Shown here: in pieces, positions 31,551-41,297 of the stretch
How the letters are laid out: each line of letters starts with the position of its first letter
How positions within the stretch are numbered: the stretch's first letter is position 1
Source: Deltaproteobacteria bacterium
GTDB lineage: Bacteria > SAR324 > NAC60-12
DNA: 64,000 bases
Assembly (NCBI GenBank): GCA_002685535.1
Contig: NYXK01000109.1
Coordinates: 58,272-122,271, forward strand
Direction of reading: 5' to 3'
Position numbers and translations under genes: made by a program
The notes under the pieces: generated by a model
Databases searched by the model: none
What the model was told of the DNA's origin: nothing
Seen by the model: the letters and a program-made list of their open reading frames with translations, nothing else

Positions 31551-32595
31551 ATGTCGTCAGTACAACCCAGTTATTGGAATTTCATGAGTAACCATGGGCT
31601 TCCGGGCTCTTTCTCTGAGCAAAGTTACTGCCTAGACAGACACCATGGGCTGCCAGGCTCTTTCTCTGAGCAAATTCGCGACCTAGCCAGACCTCAGAGT
31701 ATGTGCGTATCTAGCTGTGGGACTTTAACTAAAATAGCATAGGAAACATTTCTTCTACAACAGACGGTGATATCGACGATATTGATAACGGCGACGTCCC
31801 ACTTGCTGAAAAGATGATCGACGAGAGTCACAAGAACGTCCCAAAATTCGCAAACAAGAGCCGGAAGCGCAAGCCCACCGGACAGGTCCCATTTTCAGTT
31901 GATGTTGACGGGGATTCGGAGCCATCTCAGAAACGTCATTGTGGCCAATCCCCAAGTTTCTCTGAAGCAATTCCTGGACGAGATCCCGCCGTGGAAGTTA
32001 TCGACCTTACCATCGAAGTCATTGACCTCACTGTCGATGTCGAGCATTGCGCTATTTGCTCAAATGTCCTTGGGCAGGGCCAAGGCTATGTCTCGCGCAT
32101 GTTTGTTTTTACGACATGTGGCTGTGTATGGTATTCCACCCGGTGGTCTAGTGAATGAGCTGACACTTTCATTGCAGGTCTTGTGCGGCGAATGCCTTCT
32201 TGGTAACATCCAAGAACAGGAACGCGAATCCAGCTCTGTAATCAAAGATGTCTGGTGCCCTAAGAGTGACCACTTTGATAAAGGGACACAAGAGGCCTGT
32301 CAAATCTTTGGACTTGAATGCGCGATTTGCTACACGCCGTCAGCCGATGAAATTGATCAAGGGGCGCCGCAGGGGAGTGATCTGATTCGGACATCATGTG
32401 GTAAGTCTTGTTCACATCTCAGATATAGATAGTGGTCTGACCACAATAGGTCACACATTCTGCCGTAGGTGCATTCGACGGTGGGCTGTAGAACAAAGAA
32501 TGAAGAAGTGCCCTTCTTGCAGATTGAACCTGCACTGGGAGGGAAAGCAGTGTTGCCGTTTCAAAACTATTCAGCGTGGGCTTGTTTGTGGATGA
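31551..32595 (+). CDS. RING protein with tandem SIMs (SUMO-targeted ubiquitin ligase-like)
   Basis: Four exons (31551-31698, 31743-32125, 32178-32400, 32450-32595) join to 299 residues. The head has a duplicated HGLPGSFSEQ. A basic SRKRK patch follows, then two textbook SUMO-interacting motifs in tandem, VIDLT at ~135-139 and ~142-146. Next comes a partial RING (CAIC ... TTCGC-VLCGEC, where Cys stands in for His), and a complete C-terminal RING (CAIC ... CGHTFCRRC ... CPSC). SIM plus RING is the architecture of SUMO-targeted ubiquitin ligases (Slx8/Rfp, RNF4), which ubiquitinate SUMOylated nuclear proteins. Two RING-like units instead of one is unusual. Confidence 0.8.
31591..31673 (+). repeat. 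51-bp direct duplication in the RING gene
   Basis: ACCATGGGCT begins at 31591 and 31642, 51 bp apart; about 32 bp are near-identical and encode HGLPGSFSEQ twice. Confidence 0.85.
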
Positions 32596-33322
32596 GAACA
32601 TCACGTACAGATTTTGGGTGCTCCAACGGTCATGAACAGATGCAATCTATCCCTCGTGTACTATTTTATACATGATCTCACTTTACACATCACCATTCTC
32701 TAATTTCAAAGGACAGAGGCGGCAGATGTCCCTCGTCCTATGCAGTGTTTCAGAAGTTGACTCGTCCTGAATTGGTAAAATGTCATTTGAGAATCTGTAC
32801 ACCCTCATGAATGTTTGCGCCTTTGACCGGAAGTATCATCGAAATACACAAGCCAGCTAAACCGCGGATGCCATCCATCCCATCCAAAGGAACATCACTT
32901 GAAGGCCAAGAATACAAGGTTGAGCACCTTTGCTTCATATGAGATCATCTGGGCAATCGGTCGATCTGCTCAACTTGGTTCGACACCACATGGCCGGAAT
33001 GTCGCCCACGATAAGAGTTGATACGAGAAACCAGCGAGTCACAAGCACTGCATGAATATCAGGGATCCAGGAGCAAATCGCCACCGAATCATTGCCCGAG
33101 AGCTAGTACTCCGTGAGTAAATCCGGGTCAATGGCTTTCTGGGCATGACGTTCAGAATCGAGGGTATCTGCCTTGCGCAGGACTCACTCCCTAGGCCCAA
33201 GATCAATGCGGTCTGAAGTATAAATATGAGCATCTCCCACCCCAATCCTGTCGTCAAGTTCATTCTAGTATCTCTCTTTCTTCAATAACACGTCCACACA
33301 TCCATCTGGAACCTGGAGCATC
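32596..33322. other. Intergenic, nothing recognised
   Basis: Spacer between the RING gene and the sirtuin gene. No repeats or RNA genes recognised. Confidence 0.5.
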
Positions 33323-34331
33323 ATGGCTAGACATCAGCGTGCTACAAAGCTAGCCGAGCGTCAACCTCGACGACACAAACCGTGCAATAAGCCAGCACCC
33401 ACATGTCGCAGTCGCATGGGGGACGCAGGACGACCAAGCTACCTTGACATACGCCAACTTACCGCGGGCTGTGGCCATCTCGCCGGCCAAGCTGAACGCC
33501 TCGCTGCGCTGCGAGAGATATTTTCCACTCGAAAGAAGATTGCGGTCGTAAGTGGCGCTGGCATCTCTGTGAATGCGGGCAGTGAGTCTTCCACCTCTCC
33601 GATGCATGAGATAATTCATCTAATATACTCTTGTAGTCCCCGACTTCCGCAATAGTTCCGGCCGCAACTGCAGCCGCAACCTGTTCGATGTACGGGTCAA
33701 CAGCTCAGATTTCCACGAGATGATTTCTAATATGGGAACTTGTGCTTCCCAAGCCGACCCCACCAAGTTTCACCACCTTCTCAATTGCTTCGCTGGGACA
33801 GACCGGCTCCTCTGTAATCTCACGCAGAATATCGACTGCCTTGAGGACAAGTTGCCTTTGTTGTCTAGCAAGACTGTCCAACTTCATGGGCGACTGGATA
33901 CGCTGGTTTGTCAGAGGCGAAGCAGTCATGCCTTCCAGGTAGCCCCAGAAGACTTTCAAGCAAGGATTATGTCACCGTGTCCAGATTGTGAGACGGTTGA
34001 TAAGGAACGAGTGCAGATGGGGAAACGATCACACGGTGTTGGGGTGCTACAATCCAAAATACTCCTCTATGGGGCCGGACCAGAGTCCGTGATTGGAGAT
34101 AAATTGTTGGACGAGCTGTTTCAAAAGGTGGACGCAGTCATTATTGCGGGGACAAGATTGCAGATTAAGTCACCGAACAGACTCGCAGCAGAACTGTGTC
34201 GAGCGGCAAAATGGAGGAACGGCCTCACCGTGTGGGTTAACAAAGAGCGGCCGCCACGGGAGTTTGAATCTCTTCTGGATTATGTGGCACTTGGGGACTG
34301 CGATGAGTTTGCTTCGTTGATTGCGGCATAG
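33323..34331 (+). CDS. Sirtuin, NAD-dependent protein deacylase-like
   Basis: Two exons (33323-33581, 33637-34331) join to 317 residues. Rossmann-fold NAD motifs are present: VVSGAGISVNAGIPDFR (split by the intron), then LTQNIDCLE and the catalytic His in VQLHGRL. The zinc-ribbon region has CQRR ... CPDC, so one of the four usual Cys appears lost (Arg in its place). The C-terminal NAD-contacting segments are AVIIAGTRLQIKSPNRL and VWVNKE. The order resembles fungal Hst3/Hst4-type class I sirtuins, nuclear histone deacetylases. A basic N-terminus (QPRRHKPCNK) may direct it to the nucleus. Confidence 0.85.
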
Positions 34332-34590
34332 CATAATAAAATTCGATTGTATTGTACCTGGAGATGGGCCAGCCCATAACACGTGCCAAGCGTAGAAGAC
34401 TCTGATCTAAAATAATTATTCTGAATACGTGAACAGTTGACTTGCCGGTATAATATGTCCCGCTTGGTTAGCGGATACAGGCCGAGGATTAGACCAGTAA
34501 GACATAGGATCATGGATTTCATACTCTGTCCCACGACGATCTGTTTCCCAAATATCTTCAAGATTAAGAGAGAAGCCATCCGAAGAGAAA

Positions 34591-35184
34591 TTATCGGAAA
34601 GGTACGCTCCTTGCCCGGTCATACTCTTCGATTCGGAGTCCTAGAGAACACACCCGATAAAGGAAAGATTGTCCTATGCGAGAGAGGGCACGACAGTCAT
34701 CTATTCTGATGTTTTGTATCCGAATCCTCAGCTCGGTAGTTTGCTTGTGTTCTAGAGTTGTACCTAGTGCCCTTGCTAAGACTTCTGTATTAACACAAGG
34801 TGCTAGTAGTCCTGGATCATAGAAATCCGGATCATAGTGTATTGTAATCGTGTCGATTTTAGTCGAGGCTTGGAATGCTCTCCTAAGGATAAATCCAAGA
34901 CGGTCTTCGTATGTGCTGAAATTGGTGCTGAATGCCTCCATTTTGATAAAAACTTCTTGCACGAAGCATGCTGGTTCCATTCTTAAAAGCTTTTCGGCCT
35001 TAAATAACCCGTCATTGTTTAGCCTAACCGGCAGCACACGAAAACAGTTTTTATTAAAAGCATGTTTCCCCGGTTCGCGGACAGAGCTGCCACACGATAG
35101 GAAGTTTCGGGCGTCTTCGAAAGGTAGAATTTTTACTACCTCACAGATAATCTCGGTTGGTAAGGTATCCAAAGAGCGAGACAT
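34591..35184 (-). CDS. F-box protein, probably frameshifted at its C-terminus
   Basis: Open frame of 197 residues beginning MSRSLDTLPTEIICEVVKIL, an F-box helix, followed by FEDARNFLSCGSS and a leucine-rich-like body. F-box proteins recruit substrates to SCF ubiquitin ligases. The frame ends abruptly after EEYDRARSVPFR. In the next frame, coding-like sequence continues to about 34416 (SDGFSLNLEDIWETDRR ... PMSYWSNPRP), so a single-base shift near 34596 may have truncated a protein that was about 60 residues longer. An alternative intron from GTATGACC cannot be excluded. Confidence 0.65.
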   Translation of the reverse strand: MSRSLDTLPTEIICEVVKILPFEDARNFLSCGSSVREPGKHAFNKNCFRVLPVRLNNDGLFKAEKLLRMEPACFVQEVFIKMEAFSTNFSTYEDRLGFILRRAFQASTKIDTITIHYDPDFYDPGLLAPCVNTEVLARALGTTLEHKQTTELRIRIQNIRIDDCRALSRIGQSFLYRVCSLGLRIEEYDRARSVPFR

Positions 35185-36077
35185 GGCGTGGGTGAGTAGA
35201 ACGGTAAGAGAGAGAAAGGGGGGGTATATGGAATATATAGCTCCGTACTCGATATATTTATATCGAGTACGGAGCTATATGTGGCTCCTAAGAAGGGGCC
35301 CAAAAAGGTCCTTCTGCCGAAGTTAAGAGATGCTCCACCAACTTGCCTTGGTGGTAACACGAGCTAAAATTTGAGGTGCTGATTTAGATGCCCAGTAAAA
35401 CGGAATTTAATGGGGAGTAGATGCGAACTGCTAATATTCAGGGGTAGATTTTCCGAGCTCTGAAATTGTTTGCATTCGGAGACAGCCTTACCTGAACGCT
35501 CGCTGCAAAACTATCTCAGTTTACGAATCAAAAAAGTGCGGCAATTATGAGTAGAGAAATTGAGTTTCTTCTAGACTACGACCTGGAGGTTGGAAACGGC
35601 GCTATACGTGCCCCGCAGAGCTACTAATTTTAGATTCATATCTGCTAACCGGGCTCACTCGTCAAGATCTAATAGGTTTTGCCCTAAAAATCAGTGTCTT
35701 ACCTCTGGTTCAAACTGATATCCATGAAACTACCCTAACTTCATGATCTAATAATACCTCGGCCATCTCTTGTTTGCAGGCTGCACCCATGGGAATGAAG
35801 TTAAATATGGACCATCATACGTTAATAAAACTTGATTGCTCTCTAACTACTAATCGGGCCCAGCCGATGACATGTATCAAGGAAAAGGGGTAAAAATATC
35901 AAGATTCGCGATGTGAGAGAGCGGAGGGACGCGCAGAATCGAGGCATAACAGACGAAAGAAACAACGAAAATCAACTTAAACGAAGCAAACGCACAAAAA
36001 AAAGAGAAAAATCCCACTCGATCAGTCAACCCAAAATATCAAAGCCCGCACAATCGAGGACCGCGCTTCGTCGACAT
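35185..36077. other. Intergenic, with 20-bp hairpin
   Basis: Upstream of the F-box gene. Contains the hairpin at 35235-35280; the rest is A/T-rich with nothing recognised. Confidence 0.55.
35235..35280. repeat. 20-bp perfect inverted repeat
   Basis: Arms 35235-35254 and 35261-35280 (ATATAGCTCCGTACTCGATA and its complement) with a 6-nt loop TATTTA. It lies about 50 bp upstream of the F-box start codon, so it would fold in the leader or promoter. Confidence 0.97.
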
Positions 36078-38524
36078 TCAGGCCGCTCCCGACACTGGAA
36101 TCCGACCCAAAACCTCCTCAAATTTCTTGGACATATCCTCCGCCTGCCGTCTATTTTCTTCGGCCATTTGCTTCATGAATTTCTGCATTATGCCGGCCAA
36201 AATATCGCTCTGGTCATTGGACCCAACAGTCTTCGTCCTCTTCGTCTTCGAATTTCTCTTCGTCCTTGGCATGCGGCCCCGTTTCCGTCCATCGCCTGAG
36301 TCATCACCGCTCGAGTTATCGTCATCAGAGCTCTCACCATCTCTTGCATGTCGCCTCCCCTTCTTCTTGGCTGAAACGAATATGCTTGAAGAGTCGGAGT
36401 CGGAGTCACTCTCGTCATCTGAATCGGCATGTCTTCTTGACTTTGACCGACCCTTGACTTCGGACCCACTTGTGAGTAGCTTCTTCGGCTTGAGTAGCTT
36501 CTTCGGCTCGATCAGCCAGGGTGGTGTTTCGCCAATATCCTCGTAGAAGTCTGCGATTTCGTTGTCCGCATCCGTTTTCCCGAAAACTTGCCTCATGCAC
36601 TCTCTACTTACTAAATCTTGTGAGCCATCAGTAAAAGAATACAGAGCATACCCAGCTGGGTAGTATGCCCCAGAGCCTTCGGTCTTGGTGTTAAATGGCT
36701 TGCATGCAAAGCCTAGAAGTTCGTCGAACTTGTTAGCGTCCTTGTACGTGTACCTCTCCTCAGAATACCTAATGTCATTCTGCTCCTCCTCTGGGAGGTC
36801 GCGGTACGCATCCACGACTCTTCTTCCAACCTCTTCACCCGATACCAAGGCTATCGGGTTCGGATGTCCCTCTTTCTCAATGACAAGCTGGCACCCATTG
36901 AAGAGTTGTTCGTCCTTCTTCCTGTCCGTCTTGTAGAATGGCCTCCATCCAAGAATCTTCTCGCCCTTTTTTGTCTCTCCAGGCTCCCATTTAGGTCTGC
37001 GAGTGGGTGCATCTGTCATATCGACATCACTCTCTTGATCCTTTTGTTTGGAAGAAGAAGGCCCTTCACGCCCCTTGCCTTTCCCCTTCTTCTTGGAAGA
37101 GGGACCCACATCGGGCATTTCGGTATCGCCGTCCCTATCCTTTTGTTTAGAAGACGAAGGCTTCTCCCGCCCTTTGCCTTTCTCCCTCCCCTTGGAAGAT
37201 GCAGTCTCTGCTTTACCTTTATCTTTTAGACTCCACGGCAAACAGTCTAGCCACTCTCGTGGATATGAGTTTATTCGGATGGTTTTTTCGAATTGCTTCT
37301 CTAGCTTTTCCTGCGATTCCTTCGCCCGCTTGTTGTTAGGATCCTTTTCCAGAGATTTCGCAGCCACTCCTGCCTCCATCCCAATGGAACGCAAGACGTT
37401 AATGCTTATGAAGAATTCATCTTCTTTAAGGCCATCCTTTTTGTTTTGTTTCTTTATCCGCTTATTGAGATTCTCAATTTCGGATTTGGTTGAGGAGTCG
37501 CGAGGATCCGCGAGAAGCTTTCGTACCCAAGGCGTTGCTTCTTTGTAGATTCCCAATCTAAAAGAGTCTGGCTTCATCTCTTCTTCGTCTTCTTCGCTAT
37601 CGTCGCCATCTGACTCAGATCCGGAGTCTGTACCAGAAGCATTTTCGGCGAATTCCTCGTCCCATAAGTCGATTGGGTCGAGCTCTCCTCTCAGCTTATA
37701 TGCCTTGCGATTTCTGTCGTACCTCGTCCTTTCTGAGGAATTGCCTAGGACTTGATAAGCTGTGGAGACCACTATAAAAAAAGATTAGCATTCAACTATT
37801 AAACGGAACAGATCAACTAACTCTTAAAGGCCTTCTCCGCGTCCTTGTACTTATTCTTATCCGGATGGGTTAGCAATGAGAGCTTCTTGTAGGCTTTCTT
37901 GACTTCAATTCTAGAACAGTTTCCTTCGAGGCCAAGAATGGCGTAATAATCCTTTTTCGAGCATTTTCGGACTCGAGTTACCTCTTCTCTCTGCTCCTTG
38001 GTGTAGCGAGTCGCCTTCGTATGCTCTGCTGAACTTTCTTCTTCCCCACTTTCTTCATCGTTGTCGGATTCTTGGCCATTTTCCTTGCTGGAGTCCTTGC
38101 CAGATTTTTTACCTGACTCCTTGTCGGATTTCTTACCAGAGCCCCTGTCAGATGTTTTACCTGACTCCTTGTCGGATTTCTTGCCAGACTCCCTGTCGGG
38201 CTTCTTGCCAGAGTCTTTCTCAGACTCCTTGCCAGACTCCCTGTGAGATTTCTTGCCAGAGTCCTTCTCAGACTTCTTGCCAGACTCCCTGTCAGGTTTT
38301 TTGCCAGAATCTTTACTAGAATTCTTGTCGGACTTCCCTCCAAAATCTCCAAGTAATCTGCTGAGTTCGTCGACCTCTTTGTCTGAGTCTTCGCCGCTTT
38401 CTTTCTCAGACTCGTACCTTCGCTTGGATTTCACTTCCAAGGCTCTTCCGTTCTGTCGAGAAGCCGAGCCGTCCTCGCTGTCAGACCCGCTTTCGACGTG
38501 GGGGAGTCGTGGATAGTCTACCAT
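36078..38524 (-). CDS. J-domain (DnaJ-like) protein, repeat-rich and nuclear
   Basis: Two exons (38524-37822, 37771-36078) join to 798 residues. A Lys/Asp/Ser-rich head carries about nine 8-residue units of the ESGKKSDK type (~75-145). The J domain at ~200-260 ([24 protein letters not shown], then HPDKN with the HPD intact) stimulates Hsp70 ATPases; the intron splits it before [10 protein letters not shown]. The remainder has acidic blocks ([10 protein letters not shown]), basic GKGKGRE repeats, a folded module ([19 protein letters not shown] ... [11 protein letters not shown]) and a C-terminal coiled coil ([22 protein letters not shown]). Multiple KRKR-like tracts suggest the nucleus. The central module is not recognised. 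Confidence 0.75.
38095..38320 (-). repeat. 24-bp coding repeats in the J-domain gene
   Basis: Imperfect 24-bp units encode (D/E)SGKK(S/P)(D/E)(K/R) about nine times. Confidence 0.8.
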
Positions 38525-38978
38525 GCTGGATATTTGAGAAATAAACTAGATCAACTAGAATGGGGTAAAGGTTCTCGCTGTTTGGCATGGAGAGAGAGGG
38601 CAATGAGAGACTTTTGTACCCGAAGTAGGGGTAGCCGCTTTGGGCTCCTTTCGTCAAGTGGCACTTGCTTCGCCTGTGGACCTGCCAACCCCGAGGGAAC
38701 TAAAACAGGCTCCCGCAATGGCCAAAAACAGGTGACTATTCTCTGCGGACTGTTTCTGGCTCTACGTAGGAAGGCCATTCTAGCCTCTTGTCGGAGATCT
38801 ATTTCAATTAGCCTAAGGGTTCCCTATTCAGACTCTTCTGTGTTTCTAAATTTAGCGCACTTTAGATTAGATGAGAGCTTCTTCCCCAAGAGATATTCTG
38901 CGCTTCTCGCTCCTAGAATCTTAATTTTTTATTTTACCACTTTTCAACCACTTCCAAACCTCACAAGCCACCACCACC
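38525..38978. other. Divergent promoter region
   Basis: Shared upstream DNA of the J-domain gene (minus) and the surface protein gene (plus). No operator-like repeat recognised. Confidence 0.5.
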
Positions 38979-39521
38979 ATGCGCCTTTCTTCTCTCTATC
39001 CGATCCTTACCTCTTGCAGTCTCGTCCTGGCTCTCAACAAAGGGGATTCAGGATGGAGATTCTGGAACACTACCACAGCCCAACCGACTACAGCTCCCAT
39101 TGGTCCCTCTTCAATAAATAATAGCTCGTCATTTGAAGTCGCAGCGACCGTCCAAATCCAGATCGGCGACCTGTTCGGTTCTGGGGTCATCAGCTTCAGT
39201 GATATTCCTTCAGGCAGGGCAAGCGACATATTCACCCTGAATTCTACTATCAGTGGTGTGCCTTGTCAAACAGATATCCCGTTCACTTCGCGCCCTAATA
39301 TGTCTCTACCTTATGCAAATACAACCTATCCCTACCAGACCCAGCCCCCTTCGAATTTCAACACAACTTGGGGACGCGTAACTTCTCAATCATCGGTAAT
39401 GCTAGCTTCAACAACCTCTCCAGCCGAACTTGGACTCACCACAGGATCAGGAGTTCAAATCAATCGCAGACTGCCGAGTTTGTTGGCGATTTTAACTGCT
39501 GTCGTTATTTCGCTGCTTTGA
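38979..39521 (+). CDS. Secreted Ser/Thr/Asn-rich protein, likely GPI-anchored
   Basis: Intronless, 180 residues. The N-terminal signal peptide MRLSSLYPILTSCSLVLA is followed by a mature part with many N-x-S/T sites (NNSSS, NSTIS, NMS, NTT) and only one clear Cys. The C-terminus LPSLLAILTAVVISLL is hydrophobic and preceded by small residues, the layout of a GPI attachment signal. No catalytic motif is recognised, so a cell-surface or wall role is inferred. Start context CACCATGC is favourable. Confidence 0.7.
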   Translation: MRLSSLYPILTSCSLVLALNKGDSGWRFWNTTTAQPTTAPIGPSSINNSSSFEVAATVQIQIGDLFGSGVISFSDIPSGRASDIFTLNSTISGVPCQTDIPFTSRPNMSLPYANTTYPYQTQPPSNFNTTWGRVTSQSSVMLASTTSPAELGLTTGSGVQINRRLPSLLAILTAVVISLL

Positions 39522-40421
39522 TCTGGGCCTTAATTGCAATTTGTAGCATTTTCTTCTCTTTTTGGGAGGGGGATAGGAATAGAATCGTTAGCTGGCTGTG
39601 CCGGCTATAATAGCTAGATTTTTTCAAAATAGCCAATGCTACGTACTTGAATGTTCTTTCTACATTTCAACCCCAGTGTAGACCTAAACACGATAAGCAG
39701 GACTAACGCGGTATATAGCTACTTCCACGCCTGTTTCAATTTGCTATTTGCTATAGTGGCTTCATATTGTCCCACCCTCAGTGTAAATCTCTCTATAATC
39801 CACAAATTTAAACACCCGTTTTGCATTTTGTCGGGGATCCCGATCTAGTCATACCCGAGGATCACACCCTTAATTTTGCAGGGAGATGCAAGAATCGTTT
39901 AATAAAGTATCATCCAGGTGCTCACTTTGTGCCGAGAGGTAAAATATTTCAGGAGGCAATGCTAGATTTTATAAATGAAAAGTTGAGAATAGACGCAACA
40001 GAGGTAGCGGAATTGGGGAATACGAGACCTACAAAGGGGAGACAAAACATGGACTCGAATAAGAGAGCCAATTAAGCTAGCTACGGAGCTCACTACTTCA
40101 GCATATCACATTTTACTCTGTCTCGGACCTCGCGCCATACTCTAATGGCTTGTTGCAAATGTGTCATTTGCGATGGCACTAGCAGCAGGCGTCCAGTGAT
40201 AAGGCAAACGCTGCGATTGTTTCTACCAAAAAATAACCTCTCTGGAGCCAGTTCTGGCTCCGGAAAGGGAGCCGGTTCTGACACCGCTATGGAAGTTCTA
40301 TTTTGAGGCGAGGGCATTACTTGCGATAATGAAACAGGACCTAGTTTATTGCAGTTAAGTATTTAAACCACATCCATCTTTATTTTCACGACTATCACAC
40401 ATCCTATCTCCTTGCTTCAAA
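39522..40421. other. Spacer containing the FSH1 gene fragment
   Basis: Its middle is the decayed hydrolase copy (39640-40060); the last 100 bp are the promoter of the small secreted protein gene. Confidence 0.6.
39640..40060 (+). pseudogene. Decayed partial copy of the FSH1-type hydrolase gene
   Basis: Aligns by eye to intron 2 plus exon 3 of the hydrolase at 51-993. Shared blocks include GCATTTTGT(T/C)GGG, CATCCAGGTGCTCACTTT and GAGAGGTAAAATATTTCAGG. The encoded residues match (PEDHTLNFAGRCKNRL vs PQDHTLKLAGRCKNRL; YHPGAHFVPRGKIFQEAM). A Gln codon has become TAA in the copy. Many differences are C-to-T or G-to-A, including CAG to TAA. Intron sequence is included, so the copy arose at the DNA level. 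Exons 1 and 2, with the nucleophile, are missing, so it cannot encode the enzyme. Confidence 0.85.
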
Positions 40422-40667
40422 ATGCACTTTCAGAATATTATCCACGCTGCCATCTTTGCTACTCTAGCTCTGGCGCGGCCACAGGCCCCGGGTCAAACCC
40501 GCCGATCCCTTCTAGAAAGTCGACAAAATATCCAGGGACCCTTACCGTGCGACGACTTTGGCAATAACCAGAATTGTCCAGACCAGCCATTTTTATGCTG
40601 TCTAGAAGGCAGCCTATGTCTCCTGGATACCGACCAGCAAGGCCAAAGCACTTTCCAGTGCTTCTAA
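40422..40667 (+). CDS. Small secreted cysteine-rich protein, effector-like
   Basis: Intronless, 81 residues. Signal peptide MHFQNIIHAAIFATLALA, probably cut before RPQAPGQ; a second dibasic site (TRR) lies ten residues on. The mature part has six Cys spaced C-x8-C-x6-CC-x5-C-x13-C, ready for three disulfides. No Pfam-type family is recognised; the CC centre is hydrophobin-like but two Cys are missing. Size and Cys content fit an apoplastic effector, toxin or antimicrobial peptide. Start context AAAATGC. Confidence 0.7.
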   Translation: MHFQNIIHAAIFATLALARPQAPGQTRRSLLESRQNIQGPLPCDDFGNNQNCPDQPFLCCLEGSLCLLDTDQQGQSTFQCF

Positions 40668-41297
40668 ACAATAGTTTTCAGCGTCCAAAGGTCATAAGCA
40701 TTTGTATGGCATATGCTACTCATGAGGGCGGGGGTGAATAAAGAATCTGTGAATGGGGAGTTGGAATTCATTGCATGGATAGTTGTTCTTGGTTATTGGT
40801 CTCGTTGTTTATCTACCCATGCATATTAAGTTTATTACGGCTTCGTTAAAATCACTTCTATCTTAAACGTAGATTCAAAACCATAAAAACTCTCAATTTC
40901 AATTTCAATTTCAATTTCAATTTCAAGCATGAAGATGAGAGATAAAATTAGCTCCTAGCACAGGACCCGAAATAGATCACCCAAAACGCGAAGAAGGGGA
41001 GGGAGCCAAACTGGCATCTGATCATTGCAGCCGTAGGAATCCCCTGTAGCCAACATACTTCACGATATAATAATAGAGTTTTACAAAAATTTCGCTCACT
41101 GTCAAAATTTCTAGTATCCAAGTGAGAAATTGAGTATTGGGACCCCTGTGACAGTAAAATATTTAAAACATGCAATTTAACCCTCCGAATGGCCTTCACT
41201 GCTAACAACAAAAGAAAATATGCACCATCTCACAGACATAGGCTTAAATATGTCAATACTATTCACTCCCTTCGACACTATTATGTTCTCCTACGTT
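40668..41297. other. Intergenic between convergent secreted-protein genes
   Basis: A/T-rich; holds a hexanucleotide microsatellite at 40894-40927. No gene. Confidence 0.55.
40894..40927. repeat. (CAATTT)n microsatellite
   Basis: Five or more perfect hexanucleotide units. Confidence 0.95.

Noticed and set aside
33039..33263. Minus-strand frame upstream of the sirtuin
   Set aside because: Hydrophobic stretch is short and the frame has no start context or homology.
36078..38520. Long plus-strand open frames opposite the J-domain gene
   Set aside because: They are the complement of low-complexity codons; the minus strand has the J domain and consistent splicing.
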